64,000 nucleotides of DNA from an uncultured Ruminococcus sp. (GCA_902777275.1 CACYTI010000004.1:47021-111020), one strand, 5' to 3'. Positions 7,843-16,380 are shown, counted from the stretch's first letter. Notes: a model not told the origin generated them from the sequence alone. Translations and numbers: made by a program.

Positions 7843-8217
7843 TTAATCTTCCATCGCTCCGATGGTGAATTCGGTAACAACATTCTTGTTAACAAGATGG
7901 TCGTTGACAATTCTTACCACTTTTTCGGGCGTCATTTTAACATAAGTAACCTTTTCCTGACCGGGGATCTCAACCTCAACAACCGGCTCATACTGGCAAA
8001 TACCGATGCAGCCTGTCTGGGTAACAACGATATCGTCCTGAAGGCCGCGCTTGGCGATTTCTTCGGTGAAAGCGTTGAGAACAGGTCTTGCTCCCGCGGC
8101 GATTCCGCAGGTTGCCATACCGACCAGAACGCGGGCGGCGTTGGGGTTTTCTTGTCTTAAAGCGACGTTCGCTTTCGCTCTGTCACGTATAGCCTGTAAT
8201 TCGGCTAAGGATTTCAT
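7843..8217 (-). CDS. hndB: [2Fe-2S] ferredoxin subunit HndB of the hydrogenase
   Basis: The start is set at the ATG at 8217 (MKSLAELQAIRD) preceded by GGAGGTGCAG; it overlaps the stop of the upstream HATPase gene by 4 bases, a sign of coupling. The 124-residue protein has the thioredoxin-like ferredoxin cysteine pattern: GMATCGIAAGA near residue 35 and TGCIGICQYEP later. HndB-like subunits sit between HndA and HndC and extend the electron path. Longer upstream starts would run into the ribosome site. Confidence 0.9.
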   Translation of the reverse strand: MKSLAELQAIRDRAKANVALRQENPNAARVLVGMATCGIAAGARPVLNAFTEEIAKRGLQDDIVVTQTGCIGICQYEPVVEVEIPGQEKVTYVKMTPEKVVRIVNDHLVNKNVVTEFTIGAMED

Positions 8218-8771
8218 AATTCTGCACCTCCGCAAATATTTTCAGTTTGTTCTTCCAAGAATTGTTCGATCCATTCTATAACGTCGGGTGTGTCAAGGCT
8301 GACGCCCTGCAAAACCTCGCGCAGCTCCCTTGTGTCAAGTGTAAACGAGCCCTTGTCGGTGCTTCTTGTATACACAAAGTCGATATCCGGATTGCAGCGT
8401 ATTAGAATGGAAATTGTGGAATTGATATCTCCCAACGGAGTCATATCCACATGGCTTTTGACATAGCCGGCGCAGGTCTTTGTGCCCTTGCCGACCTCTG
8501 ACTGAATGTTAAAGCTGCCGCCCGTCTGCTCTGCCGACATTTTGAAGAGAGGCACGCCCAGCCCGACCTTGCGCGTTGTGCGCGTTGTGAAAAACGGATC
8601 TGTAACCTGTTGTACCTGCTCATCTGTCATTCCGCAGCCGTTGTCGCTGATAGTGATTTTGAGAAAATCGTCCCTGTCGCTCTCCTCAACGGTAATATAC
8701 ACCAGCGAAGCCTCTGCGCGGACAGAGTTTTGGGCAACGTCCATTACGTTAAGCGATAACTCACGCATCCT
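8214..8771 (-). CDS. Stand-alone HATPase (GHKL) protein inside the hydrogenase operon
   Basis: The start is taken at the ATG at 8771 (MRELSLNVMDV), which overlaps the hndA stop by about 11 bases. The 185-residue protein is a histidine-kinase-type ATPase domain without sensor, dimerisation or phospho-acceptor helix: an N-box around MDVAQNSVRA, DNGCGM (G1) and a VGLGVPLFK G2-like segment, followed by a ~75-residue tail unlike kinases. Proteins like this accompany hndA in Clostridia. It may phosphorylate or bind a regulator, such as an anti-sigma system, in partnership with the RsbW-like and DRTGG proteins upstream. That link is inferred from the locus. Confidence 0.8.
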   Translation of the reverse strand, partial: RMRELSLNVMDVAQNSVRAEASLVYITVEESDRDDFLKITISDNGCGMTDEQVQQVTDPFFTTRTTRKVGLGVPLFKMSAEQTGGSFNIQSEVGKGTKTCAGYVKSHVDMTPLGDINSTISILIRCNPDIDFVYTRSTDKGSFTLDTRELREVLQGVSLDTPDVIEWIEQFLEEQTENICGGAEL

Positions 8772-9261
8772 TATATTTTTCCAGAATGCCGGGAACGTCG
8801 GCAACCGTCAGTCTGCCGTAAACCTCTTCGTTAACGGTAAGCACGGGCGCCAAGCCGCACGCGCCGATACAGCGGCACGCCGTAAGCGAGAACTTGCCGT
8901 CGGGGGTGCATTCCTCCGCACCGATGCCGAGAAGCTCGGAAAGCTTGTTGAGGATATCGCCAGAGCCCTTTACATAACAGGCGGTTCCCAGGCAAACCGA
9001 AATGTTGTATTTGCCCTTGGGTGACAGCGCAAACTGAGAATAGAAGGTGGATACGCCGTAAACCTCCTCAAGCGGAACGCCGAGTCCCTCTGCGACCATT
9101 GTCTGAACCTCGATGGGCAGGTATCCGTAGATCTCCTGTGCCTCCTGAAGCACCGGCATAACCGCGCCGGGATCGTCAATGTTCTTGGCGATTACTTCCT
9201 TGAGCTTTGCCTCCTGCTCAGGTGTGCCCGAAAACGGAATGCTGCTGATTTTTTTCTGCAT
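8761..9261 (-). CDS. hndA: [2Fe-2S] subunit HndA (NuoE type) of the hydrogenase
   Basis: The ATG at 9261 is chosen because GGAGG lies 7-11 bases upstream; a longer frame exists but starts inside the leader. 166 residues, NuoE-like: helical N-terminus, then SVCLGTACYVKG and LTACRCIGACG carrying the four cysteines of a [2Fe-2S] cluster. It works with HndC as the NADH-oxidising module. First gene of the catalytic unit, about 190 bases after its promoter. Confidence 0.93.
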   Translation of the reverse strand: MQKKISSIPFSGTPEQEAKLKEVIAKNIDDPGAVMPVLQEAQEIYGYLPIEVQTMVAEGLGVPLEEVYGVSTFYSQFALSPKGKYNISVCLGTACYVKGSGDILNKLSELLGIGAEECTPDGKFSLTACRCIGACGLAPVLTVNEEVYGRLTVADVPGILEKYKDA

Positions 9262-9452
9262 AGTTTTTCCTCCCTGATTAGAAATGTCAATACCGAAAGC
9301 GTCCGCGGACGCCATTGCCGCCTTAGGCGGGTTTGCGCGTTCCAAACCGCTTGCGGCGGCAGGCTAAGTCCCCGCAAAACAGCGGAAAATCAGCCTTTTG
9401 TTATTAATTACTACAATAATATCGCGCGAAACGGTATTATTATATTAAGTTA
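9262..9452 (-). other. Long structured 5' leader of the hnd operon
   Basis: The predicted transcription start near 9452 leaves an untranslated leader of ~190 bases. It holds several GC-rich hairpins, including a GCGTCCGCGGACGC palindrome about 35 bases before the hndA start. I do not recognise a known riboswitch. The leader could host translational or attenuation control. The neighbouring stretch to 9638 is AT-rich and has no gene. Confidence 0.4.
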
Positions 9453-9458
9453 CTCGTT

Positions 9459-9487
9459 ATTATAACACAAACAAACTAAAATGTCTA
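9459..9487 (-). promoter_or_regulatory. Promoter of the hnd catalytic operon
   Basis: On the minus strand TAGACA (9482-9487) and TATAAT (9459-9464) are spaced 17 bases apart with a TG before the -10. This places hndA-D under separate control from the upstream sensory genes. Confidence 0.7.
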
Positions 9488-9638
9488 CAAAAGATTTTTC
9501 TTGTTTTGCCTAAATTTGCATTTTTCAGTAAATTAATGCGAAAAAATTACCTTTTTTTTATGAATCAATGCTTATAAAAGCGCTTTATTACGGCGAAAAG
9601 CCTTGGCTTTTGCGGAGCGCCGACAAATACAAACTTAT

Positions 9639-10346
9639 TCAGTCAAGCGCGGCGAGCACGTTCTCCGCTGTAAGGCTTTCAAGCTCCAAAAAGTTCTCGG
9701 CGTCGCGCATATTTTCAAGATAATGCGCGTCCGAACAGCTTATGATGTGCATTGAGGAGAGTATCGGGTGAAGCTTTGTTAATTCCTCCAGCCTTGAAAT
9801 ATCCGCAAGCTCCGCCGTTTTGAAGCCGCAGCTCTCGTCTATTTCTCCGAGGACCGAAAGTATTGAAAGGCTGTCGCGGTCGATGTGCGCGGGATAGCAG
9901 ATGCCGCCGAACTCTTTTACTTTTTTGTAAACGCCCGATATACCTATTTCGGTGGCGGGCAGCAGCAGGTGCTCTATCTCCCCCACCTCACCGTCCAGGC
10001 TGTCCATTATCACCTGTCTGCCGTAAATCTCGGGTCGGTTGCGTATCTTTATTCTGTGGCTGTCGATGTACTCATTCCACGCAAGCGCCTTCTCAAGCGT
10101 CGGGAACAAACACACGGCGTGAATGTCCTCGGATGTGGTCAGCTCCATGCCCGGAATAACAAGCAGACCGATCTCCTTTCCCACAGCTATGGCCGCCTCA
10201 CAGTTCATTGATGAGTTGTGGTCGGTGAGGGCTATAACGTCAAGCCCGAGAAGCCTTGCCATGTTGACAAGGTTATAGGGCGTCATGTCGTCGTCTCCGC
10301 ACGGGGAAAGGCAGGAGTGCAGGTGCAAATCGTAGTAATATTTCAT
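9639..10346 (-). CDS. PHP-domain phosphoesterase
   Basis: 235 residues with all PHP motifs in order: DLHLHSCLSPCGDDD at the N-terminus, ALTDHNS near residue 41, GMELTTSEDIHAVCLF near 67, YPAHIDRDS near 155 and CSDAHYL near 211. These metal-binding His/Asp residues are intact, so it should be an active phosphoesterase, probably on a small nucleotide or phosphorylated ligand. PHP proteins of this size are regular neighbours of sensor-type hydrogenases in Clostridia; the substrate is not known to me. Last gene of the upstream unit, 15 bases after the second DRTGG gene. Confidence 0.88.
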   Translation of the reverse strand: MKYYYDLHLHSCLSPCGDDDMTPYNLVNMARLLGLDVIALTDHNSSMNCEAAIAVGKEIGLLVIPGMELTTSEDIHAVCLFPTLEKALAWNEYIDSHRIKIRNRPEIYGRQVIMDSLDGEVGEIEHLLLPATEIGISGVYKKVKEFGGICYPAHIDRDSLSILSVLGEIDESCGFKTAELADISRLEELTKLHPILSSMHIISCSDAHYLENMRDAENFLELESLTAENVLAALD

Positions 10347-10361
10347 ATTGTTCCGTTTCTC

Positions 10362-10691
10362 TCACGCAAGCAGACGGCTTATCTCAACGGCAAGTCGGTA
10401 GCTGTTCTGCTCTGTCTGCAAAATCGTTACACCGACTATTTCCGCCTTGTTCTTCGCCTCGGCGTCGAGAGCCGCGTTTTCAACCAAAACAATGCAGCTC
10501 ACATCGGCTAAAGTCGCCACGGCAACCGAATTAATGTTACCCATTACAGTTAGCCACGCCGAATCGGCGGGCGCCCTGCCCATTACCCAGCTCAGCAGAT
10601 CGCCGACGTAGCAATCCGTCACCTCGCGGTCAGACTCGCCCTCGGTGAGTATTTTCAGGTTCAGCTTTTCCGTTAATTCCCTAACAGTCAT
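10362..10691 (-). CDS. DRTGG-domain protein (second copy)
   Basis: A 109-residue single DRTGG-like domain: the N-terminus MTVRELTEKLNLKIL, CYVGDLLSWVMG near residue 27, and a TLADVSCIVLVENA strand further on. DRTGG domains are ligand-binding or regulatory folds found also in phosphotransacetylase. Another copy opens the operon at 12839. With the PHP and HATPase genes it makes up the conserved signalling set around the hydrogenase. No catalytic residue is apparent. Confidence 0.8.
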   Translation of the reverse strand: MTVRELTEKLNLKILTEGESDREVTDCYVGDLLSWVMGRAPADSAWLTVMGNINSVAVATLADVSCIVLVENAALDAEAKNKAEIVGVTILQTEQNSYRLAVEISRLLA

Positions 10692-10737
10692 ATTTACCTC
10701 GTTTTCCGCACAGAATCTGAAATTTCAGAAAAAAGCA

Positions 10738-12012
10738 TCAGATCGTGTTTTTCAGTTGGTCGTATACATTTTGGATTTTTTCTCTCAATTTGAAAATGCA
10801 GTCGGTTTCCTTTGCCTTTCCGCGCACGATATCCTCGGCTAAAGCGCGGCAGGTGGGGGCGCCGCAGGAGCCGCAGTCGAGCTGCGGAAGGTTCTCGATT
10901 ATGCCTTCCATATGCGACATCATTTCCATCGCCTTGGAAATATCCTTGTCCAAACGGAAGATATCGGCGTCGTAGGCAAGCTCCTTTTCCCACAACATAC
11001 GATCAAGCTCGCCGTCCTCAAGGTGATTTAGCGACACCGGCAGGAATTTGCGGAGATTCTGTATCCTCGCCTGAGCTACATAGGGATTTTCAACATTCAG
11101 CACGCCGCCGACACAGCCGCCCGAGCAGGCGTTAAGCTCAATGAAATCCACATTTCTTATATGCTCATCCTCAAGCTCCTCAAGCACGCGAATAACGTTT
11201 TCAATGCCGTCGGCGGCAAGATATTTGTCTCCTAACATTGCGGCAGCCTCTCCGCCCGAGGTCGCCCAGCCTATACCCATCAGTCCCGATTGTCCAAGCG
11301 ACTCGACCTCGGTGAGATGATCCATCGTATGGGTCAGTACGGGATATATTCTTGAAACGGCTATAGCGCCGTCGCACGCCGATTTATCGGTGTAGTTCGG
11401 CATATTTATCTCCGTTACCTTAGCGGGACACGGAGTTATAAAAAACACTCCTATCTCCTCGCTCTTCAAGCCTGTTTTGGCTATCGCCTCACGGCGCGCT
11501 ATGCGAGCCGCGACCTCGATAGGCGCGAACAGGGGCAAAACGTTGCCGCAAAGCTCGGGAAAACGGATTTTTATAAGGCGCACAACAGCGGGACAGGCAG
11601 AGCTGATTATAGGCTTTTTTAATTTATCTTCCTTTATAAGCCTGCGCGTCGCCTCAGACACAAGCTCGGCGGCACGGCTCACCTCAAATACATCGTCAAA
11701 GCCCATCTTTTTAAGTCCCGTGAGCACTACGTCAATGCTGTCAAGGTTATTGAACTGCCCGAACAGCGCGGGCGCAGGTATTGCGACGACATAGGCAAAT
11801 TTTTTGATTTCTTCAATCGTCGCGCTGTTTGCCCTTTTCGCGTGGTGCGGACAAATGCGGATGCACTCGCCGCAGTCGATGCACCGCTCCGATAAAATTT
11901 TCGCCTTGCCGTTATGTACGCGAATAGCCTCGGTCGGACAGCGCTTCAAACAATTGGTACAGCCGCAGCAGCGTTCGGCGTCAAGCTGTACCGAGTGAAA
12001 ATATTTTCCCAT
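10738..12012 (-). CDS. Sensor-type [FeFe] hydrogenase-like Fe-S protein
   Basis: The start is set at the ATG at 12012 (MGKYFHSVQL), giving 424 residues. Two ferredoxin [4Fe-4S] motifs open it (CCGCTNCLKRC, CIDCGECIRIC), followed by a hydrogenase large-subunit domain with altered H-cluster loops: SSACPAV for TSCCPGW, TPCPAKV for MPCxxK and NACSGGCVGG for L3. The four cluster cysteines appear kept, but the proton-relay cysteine position is alanine, as in HydS-like sensory enzymes. A C-terminal segment (~345-424) has a four-cysteine-type motif, CGSCGAPTC, as in Fe-S cluster domains of CO dehydrogenase/acs proteins. It probably senses H2 or redox state rather than producing H2. Confidence 0.85.
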   Translation of the reverse strand: MGKYFHSVQLDAERCCGCTNCLKRCPTEAIRVHNGKAKILSERCIDCGECIRICPHHAKRANSATIEEIKKFAYVVAIPAPALFGQFNNLDSIDVVLTGLKKMGFDDVFEVSRAAELVSEATRRLIKEDKLKKPIISSACPAVVRLIKIRFPELCGNVLPLFAPIEVAARIARREAIAKTGLKSEEIGVFFITPCPAKVTEINMPNYTDKSACDGAIAVSRIYPVLTHTMDHLTEVESLGQSGLMGIGWATSGGEAAAMLGDKYLAADGIENVIRVLEELEDEHIRNVDFIELNACSGGCVGGVLNVENPYVAQARIQNLRKFLPVSLNHLEDGELDRMLWEKELAYDADIFRLDKDISKAMEMMSHMEGIIENLPQLDCGSCGAPTCRALAEDIVRGKAKETDCIFKLREKIQNVYDQLKNTI

Positions 12013-12066
12013 GATAACTTGCTCCGAAAAATAGATTAACACATTTTGCGCATCGGTTCACGCGCG

Positions 12067-12495
12067 TCAGGTCTTTACCTTTACGGTCAGATAGAGGTTG
12101 GTGCCTACGCCTATCGTGGTTTCTATGCGCATTTCATCGCTGTATTTTTTGATGTTGGGAAGACCCATTCCCGCGCCGAAGCCGAGGCTGCGAACGTTGT
12201 CGGGCGCGGTCGAATAGCCCTCCTGCATAGCCTTTTCAACGTCGGGTATGCCGGGACCGTGGTCGGAAAGAAGGATCTCGATCCTGTCGGGATAAATGTC
12301 AACATCGCAGAATCCGCCGTCGGCGTGAATGACCATGTTGATTTCAGCCTCATACATCGCAATTGCGGTGCGGCGAATGGCGTCGGGATTGAAACCGAGG
12401 GACTTCAGGCGCTTTTTAACGGCTCCGCTTGCTTCGCCCGCGCGCGTGAAGTCCTCGCCCGACACCTCATAGTGAAGGTGAATGGCGTTGCTCAT
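12067..12495 (-). CDS. RsbW-like anti-sigma/serine kinase HATPase protein
   Basis: 142 residues with the short GHKL ATPase fold of the RsbW/SpoIIAB family: EINMVIHADGG N-box near residue 51, DHGPGIPD near 78 and GFGAGMGLPNI near 109. It has no sensor domain and is cytoplasmic. Such proteins bind a sigma factor or phosphorylate a serine on an antagonist; neither partner is encoded here, so the target is unknown. It overlaps the stop of the first DRTGG gene by 4 bases, implying translational coupling. Confidence 0.88.
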   Translation of the reverse strand: MSNAIHLHYEVSGEDFTRAGEASGAVKKRLKSLGFNPDAIRRTAIAMYEAEINMVIHADGGFCDVDIYPDRIEILLSDHGPGIPDVEKAMQEGYSTAPDNVRSLGFGAGMGLPNIKKYSDEMRIETTIGVGTNLYLTVKVKT

Positions 12496-12839
12496 ACCTT
12501 TGTTCCTCCCGAAAGTCCGTTTGAATACAAAAGTCCGCAGGCAGTGAACATTCTGTAGCGGGTTTTCATAAGGGTGATGCCGCGCTGCTCGGCGAGTCTG
12601 ATGATCGAATCATCGGGGACCTTTCCGCGTACAAAAACGATGCACGCCATGTCCATCATCTCAGCCGTGCGGACGACCTGCGGGTTCACCAAGCCCGTAA
12701 GAAGAACCGACTGATCCTTGACAAACGCAAGCACATCGCTCATCATATCGGAGCCGCAGGCGGTCTTGATCTCCTGCCCCAGGTCTCCCTCGCAGATGAT
12801 CTCTCCCTCTAAAATGTCGATAATATCTTTAACAACCAT
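12492..12839 (-). CDS. DRTGG-domain protein (first gene of sensory operon)
   Basis: The start is set at the ATG at 12839 (MVVKDIIDILEG), with AAGGAGTG ~12 bases upstream; the earlier in-frame ATG overlaps that ribosome site. 115 residues, one DRTGG domain: ACGSDMMSDVLAFV near residue 27 and a PQVVRTAEMMDMACIVFVRG core. It differs from the copy at 10691 and is closer to the version seen with anti-sigma kinases. Role as a ligand or redox-responsive partner is inferred. Confidence 0.8.
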   Translation of the reverse strand: MVVKDIIDILEGEIICEGDLGQEIKTACGSDMMSDVLAFVKDQSVLLTGLVNPQVVRTAEMMDMACIVFVRGKVPDDSIIRLAEQRGITLMKTRYRMFTACGLLYSNGLSGGTKV

Positions 12840-12875
12840 TAATTTGATACACTCCTTCATTATATATTCATTGTT

Positions 12876-12904
12876 ATTATATCATATATATTGTTTTGTT
12901 TCAA
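12876..12904 (-). promoter_or_regulatory. Promoter of the hydrogenase sensory operon
   Basis: On the minus strand TTGAAA (12899-12904) and TATAAT (12876-12881) stand 17 bases apart. The ~200 bases between it and the divergent debranching-enzyme promoter are AT-rich, with no further gene seen. Confidence 0.72.
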
Positions 12905-13103
12905 TATAGTTTTATGTACAAGATTTACCATTAATTTTTAGGCAACGTGACACTCTTCCCATCAAAATTCCGTTTTATTTCAAAATTATGTTATTTGATA
13001 CAAACTTTCCCGTTTATCGCGAAGTTATGATATTATATTGCTGTTTTTTGCGATAATTGATATAATTCGCAACATAGAAACGTCAAAAAACAACTTTTCA
13101 CGG

Positions 13104-13132
13104 TTGAAAAAAACAACATAAAGTGCTATAAT
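13104..13132 (+). promoter_or_regulatory. Promoter of the glycogen debranching gene
   Basis: TTGAAA (13104-13109) and TATAAT (13127-13132) are 17 bases apart, with a TGC extended -10. The ATG follows 33 bases later after TTGGAGGGA. Confidence 0.78.
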
Positions 13133-13165
13133 GTCTGTGAACAACTATCTTGGAGGGATTCGTTC

Positions 13166-15256
13166 ATGTTAAGGGACTTAAAGCCCACAGACATTATTTG
13201 CGGATACAAGGTAAGACCCGGATACTACGATTTGGATGGAGCCACCCCTGTAAGGGGAGGCGTTAACTTTACAGTCAGCTCCGTATACGCAACATCATGT
13301 ACTCTGCTGCTGTTCGCCCCCGAAGCGCGCACGCCTTATGTGCGTCTGCCCTTCCCCGACTCTTACCGAATAGGAAACACCTATTCTATGATCGTTTTCG
13401 GACTTGAAATCGACAAGTTTGAATACGCTTATTCCATCGACGGACCAAACGACCCCAAAAAAGGTCTTATTTTTGATAAAACAAAATATATTCTTGACCC
13501 CTACGCCAAAGCGGTAACAGGTCAGAGCGGCTGGGGCAAGCCTCAGCAGGATCAGTGCGTTTACAAGGCGCGCGTGGTATTTAACGACTACGACTGGGGC
13601 AACTTCAAAACCAACCCCATTCCGCTTGAGGAGCTTGTTATTTATGAGCTTCACGTAAGAGGCTTTACTCAGGACGAAAGCTCGGGCGTTGCGAACCGCG
13701 GAACCTTTGCCGGCATCCGCGAAAAAATCCCGTATCTGAAAGAGCTCGGGATCAACGCCGTTGAGCTTATGCCTATTTTCGAGTTTGACGAAATGGGCTC
13801 TCACCGCAACTTCGAGGGTGAGCAGCTCTACGATTACTGGGGCTACAACACGGTTTGCTTCTTCGCGCCCAACACCAGCTATGAATCTGCCGAGGGTCAT
13901 AAGCACCACCGCGAGGGCACCGAGTTAAAGGAGCTTATCCACGATTTAAAATCCAACGGCATCGAGGTCATCCTTGACGTTGTGTTCAATCACACAGCCG
14001 AGGGCAACGAGATGGGTCCCTTCTTCTCCTTCAAGGGACTCGACAACAACATCTACTATATGCTGACTCCCGACGGAAAGTATTACAATTTCAGCGGCTG
14101 CGGCAACGTTCTCAACTGCAACCACCCGATAGTGCGCAACTTCATCAAGTCATGTCTGCGCTACTGGGTTACCGAATACAAAATCGACGGCTTCCGTTTT
14201 GACCTCGCCTCTATTCTCGGACGAAACGAGGACGGCACTCCTATGGATCAGCCTCCCCTGCTGAAGAGTCTGGCGTTCGACCCGATCCTCGGTAACACAA
14301 AGCTCATTGCCGAGGCGTGGGACGCGGGCGGACTTTATCAGGTCGGCAGCTTCCCCTCATGGAACCGCTGGGCTGAATGGAACGGCAAATACCGCGACGA
14401 TATGCGCCGCTTCCTCAAAGGCGACAGCGATCTGGCTTGGGCTGCCACGCACCGTCTCACGGGCTCTAAAGACCTGTACAATCCGTCGTATCGCGAAAAC
14501 TGCGCGAGCGTAAACTTTATCACCTGTCACGACGGCTTTACACTGTGGGATATGTATTCCTACAACGAAAAGCACAACTATAAAAACGGCTGGAACAACA
14601 CCGACGGTGCAAACGACAACAACAGCTGGAACTGCGGCGTCGAGGGCGAGACCGACGACCCGGAGATCGACGCGCTCAGAAGAAAGCTTGTCAAGAACGC
14701 CTTTGCTTCGCTGATGTGCAGCCGCGGCGCGGCTCTGTTCCTCGCGGGCGACGAGTTCTGCAACACTCAGTTCGGCAACAACAACGCCTATTGTCAGGAC
14801 AACATCACCTCGTGGCTCGACTGGACGCGCAAGGAAGAATACAGCGATGTATTTGAGTTCTTTAAATACATGATCGACTTCCGCAGGCGCTTCAAGGTCA
14901 TCACAAAGAACCGCCGCGAATGTGACTGCACCTTCCCGCCCGAAAGCCTGCACTCCTGCAAGCCGTGGCAAACGCATTTCAACTCGGAGTCACGCATGGT
15001 CGGCGTTATGTACGCGGGTGCGTCGAGCATTCCGCTTGTAGACGAAATCGTTTACTTCGGGATAAACGCTCACTGGGAGGAAGCCGAAGTTGAGCTTCCG
15101 GGCTTGCCCGAAAACTACGAATGGCACCTTTACGTTGATACGGGCAGAGAACCCGATCAGGTTCTTTGCGAGCACGATAACGTCACTCTTCCCGACCGCC
15201 GCATCACGATGCAGGGCAGATCGGTGATCGTCGCCGTAGCGCACAGATTAGGTTAA
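13166..15256 (+). CDS. glgX: Glycogen debranching enzyme / isoamylase (GlgX-like)
   Basis: 696 residues, GH13 isoamylase/GlgX type. The N-terminal ~150 residues form a CBM48-like sandwich (YSIDGP segment, LDPYAKAV). The catalytic barrel shows the four GH13 regions: DVVFNH, GFRFDLAS with the nucleophile near D346, IAEAWDAGG with the acid/base near E383, and TCHDGF with D456. It hydrolyses alpha-1,6 branches of glycogen or limit dextrins in the cytoplasm; no signal peptide is present. It is a single-gene unit between its own promoter and terminator. Type I pullulanase is the alternative name, but no YNWGYDP is seen; the equivalent stretch is DYWGYNTV. Confidence 0.9.
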   Translation: MLRDLKPTDIICGYKVRPGYYDLDGATPVRGGVNFTVSSVYATSCTLLLFAPEARTPYVRLPFPDSYRIGNTYSMIVFGLEIDKFEYAYSIDGPNDPKKGLIFDKTKYILDPYAKAVTGQSGWGKPQQDQCVYKARVVFNDYDWGNFKTNPIPLEELVIYELHVRGFTQDESSGVANRGTFAGIREKIPYLKELGINAVELMPIFEFDEMGSHRNFEGEQLYDYWGYNTVCFFAPNTSYESAEGHKHHREGTELKELIHDLKSNGIEVILDVVFNHTAEGNEMGPFFSFKGLDNNIYYMLTPDGKYYNFSGCGNVLNCNHPIVRNFIKSCLRYWVTEYKIDGFRFDLASILGRNEDGTPMDQPPLLKSLAFDPILGNTKLIAEAWDAGGLYQVGSFPSWNRWAEWNGKYRDDMRRFLKGDSDLAWAATHRLTGSKDLYNPSYRENCASVNFITCHDGFTLWDMYSYNEKHNYKNGWNNTDGANDNNSWNCGVEGETDDPEIDALRRKLVKNAFASLMCSRGAALFLAGDEFCNTQFGNNNAYCQDNITSWLDWTRKEEYSDVFEFFKYMIDFRRRFKVITKNRRECDCTFPPESLHSCKPWQTHFNSESRMVGVMYAGASSIPLVDEIVYFGINAHWEEAEVELPGLPENYEWHLYVDTGREPDQVLCEHDNVTLPDRRITMQGRSVIVAVAHRLG

Positions 15257-15304
15257 AATTTCAGTCATCACCGTATTTGCGGTAATGCGTTGTATGATAA
15301 TTAT

Positions 15305-15340
15305 AAGCCGGCTTTCTCTCACAGCGGGAGAAGCCGGTTT
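15305..15340 (+). terminator. Terminator of glgX
   Basis: A 10-bp stem (AAGCCGGCTT with one G-T pair) extended by CTCTC/GGGAG, loop ACAGC, followed by TTT. The region from here to 15490 has no gene. Confidence 0.65.
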
Positions 15341-15490
15341 AATGCTTTTATTGTACGCTCACAAAATTATCAGCGTGCTCATTTTTGCGTGACGATTCGG
15401 TAACGATCATCAAGCTTTGTAGAAAATAACTAAATTACATTTAGTAATATTAACGTATCTCACAAAAATTAAAAAGTTTATAAAAAAGTG

Positions 15491-15518
15491 TGGCAATTTT
15501 TGATTTTTGTGTTATGAT
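15491..15518 (+). promoter_or_regulatory. Possible promoter of the cytidylate-kinase-like gene
   Basis: TGGCAA (15491-15496) and TATGAT (15513-15518), spacing 16, with an extended TGT before the -10. Weaker than the other promoters here. Confidence 0.45.
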
Positions 15519-15567
15519 ATATTTACGCAGGAGAATTTTCTCTCTGCGGGAAAACCGAGGTGCTATT

Positions 15568-16191
15568 ATGAGCTGCAGCAAAATAATCACAATTACAAGA
15601 CAGTTTGGATCGGGCGGTCACGACATCGGCAAGTTACTCTCCGAAAAGCTCGGCATACCTTTTTACGATAAGGAACTGATTTCTCTTGCAGCCAAGGAAA
15701 GCGGAGTCAGCCCCGCGGTTTTCGAGCAGGCTGATGAAAAGTTGTCAAGCAGCTTGCTTTATTCTCTTTCAGCGGGCTTGTATAACTACGGCGGTTTCTC
15801 AGCGTCAGGCGGCGTTCCCGTTAACGACCGCTTATACATTTTACAGCATAAGATCATCAAGGAAAAAGCGGAACAGGAAAATTTTGTGGTGGTTGGAAGA
15901 TGTGCCGACTATATTCTCAAGGAATTTGACAATGTTGTAAAGATATTTATTTACGCTGATTTGGACGTCAGAGTCAAGCGCGCCGTCAAGCGCAAGGACA
16001 TCGAATCTGCAAGAGCCCGTCAGGCGGTTACAAAAGCGGATAAAACCCGCGCAAATTACTACAGTTTTTATTCAGGACAAAAGTGGGGCGCAACCGAAAA
16101 CTATGATTTATGCATAAACAGCACAAATATTTCGGTTGAACAGGCCGCCGAGCTGATTGCCGGTTACGTAAGAATTCTCGAAAACCGGTAA
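15568..16191 (+). CDS. Cytidylate kinase-like family protein
   Basis: The ATG at 15568 (MSCSKIITITRQFGSGG) is used; an upstream in-frame extension covers the promoter. 207 residues with a P-loop of the cytidylate-kinase-like type (RQFGSGGHDIGK), an FVVVGRCADYIL block near residue 105 and a basic lid rich in arginine around 132-160. This branch (Cytidylate_kin_2) is common in Clostridia and distinct from true CMP kinase Cmk; the substrate is not established. An unusually short ORF follows 52 bases later before a shared terminator. Confidence 0.82.
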   Translation: MSCSKIITITRQFGSGGHDIGKLLSEKLGIPFYDKELISLAAKESGVSPAVFEQADEKLSSSLLYSLSAGLYNYGGFSASGGVPVNDRLYILQHKIIKEKAEQENFVVVGRCADYILKEFDNVVKIFIYADLDVRVKRAVKRKDIESARARQAVTKADKTRANYYSFYSGQKWGATENYDLCINSTNISVEQAAELIAGYVRILENR

Positions 16192-16243
16192 TATCAGTCA
16201 GCCCTTCTGAATATACTGTTACTATGGATTCAGGAGGTGATAA

Positions 16244-16315
16244 TATGAAATTCGTTGTTATGGATTTAGACGATTTTATCTTCGGTAACGAGGAATGGCA
16301 TCCCAGCGAAAGATA
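16244..16315 (+). CDS. Mini-ORF, 23 codons, acidic peptide
   Basis: A consensus ribosome site AGGAGGTGATAAT stands 6 bases before ATG. The peptide (MKFVVMDLDDF... ending WHPSER) is acidic, with a hydrophobic start and a Trp-His-Pro tail. It is too short for a signal peptide plus mature product. It lies between the cytidylate-kinase-like gene and a strong terminator. It may be a real small protein or a peptide signal; no family is recognised. Confidence 0.5.
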
Positions 16316-16380
16316 AGTGCCGTTAAGGTCAAAGCTTAAATTTCCGAGATTAGCCGTTCTGCGGAACGGATCAGATAAAC

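Noticed and set aside
14357-14977. 206-codon minus-strand frame opposite glgX
   Set aside because: Shadow frame within the catalytic barrel coding region.
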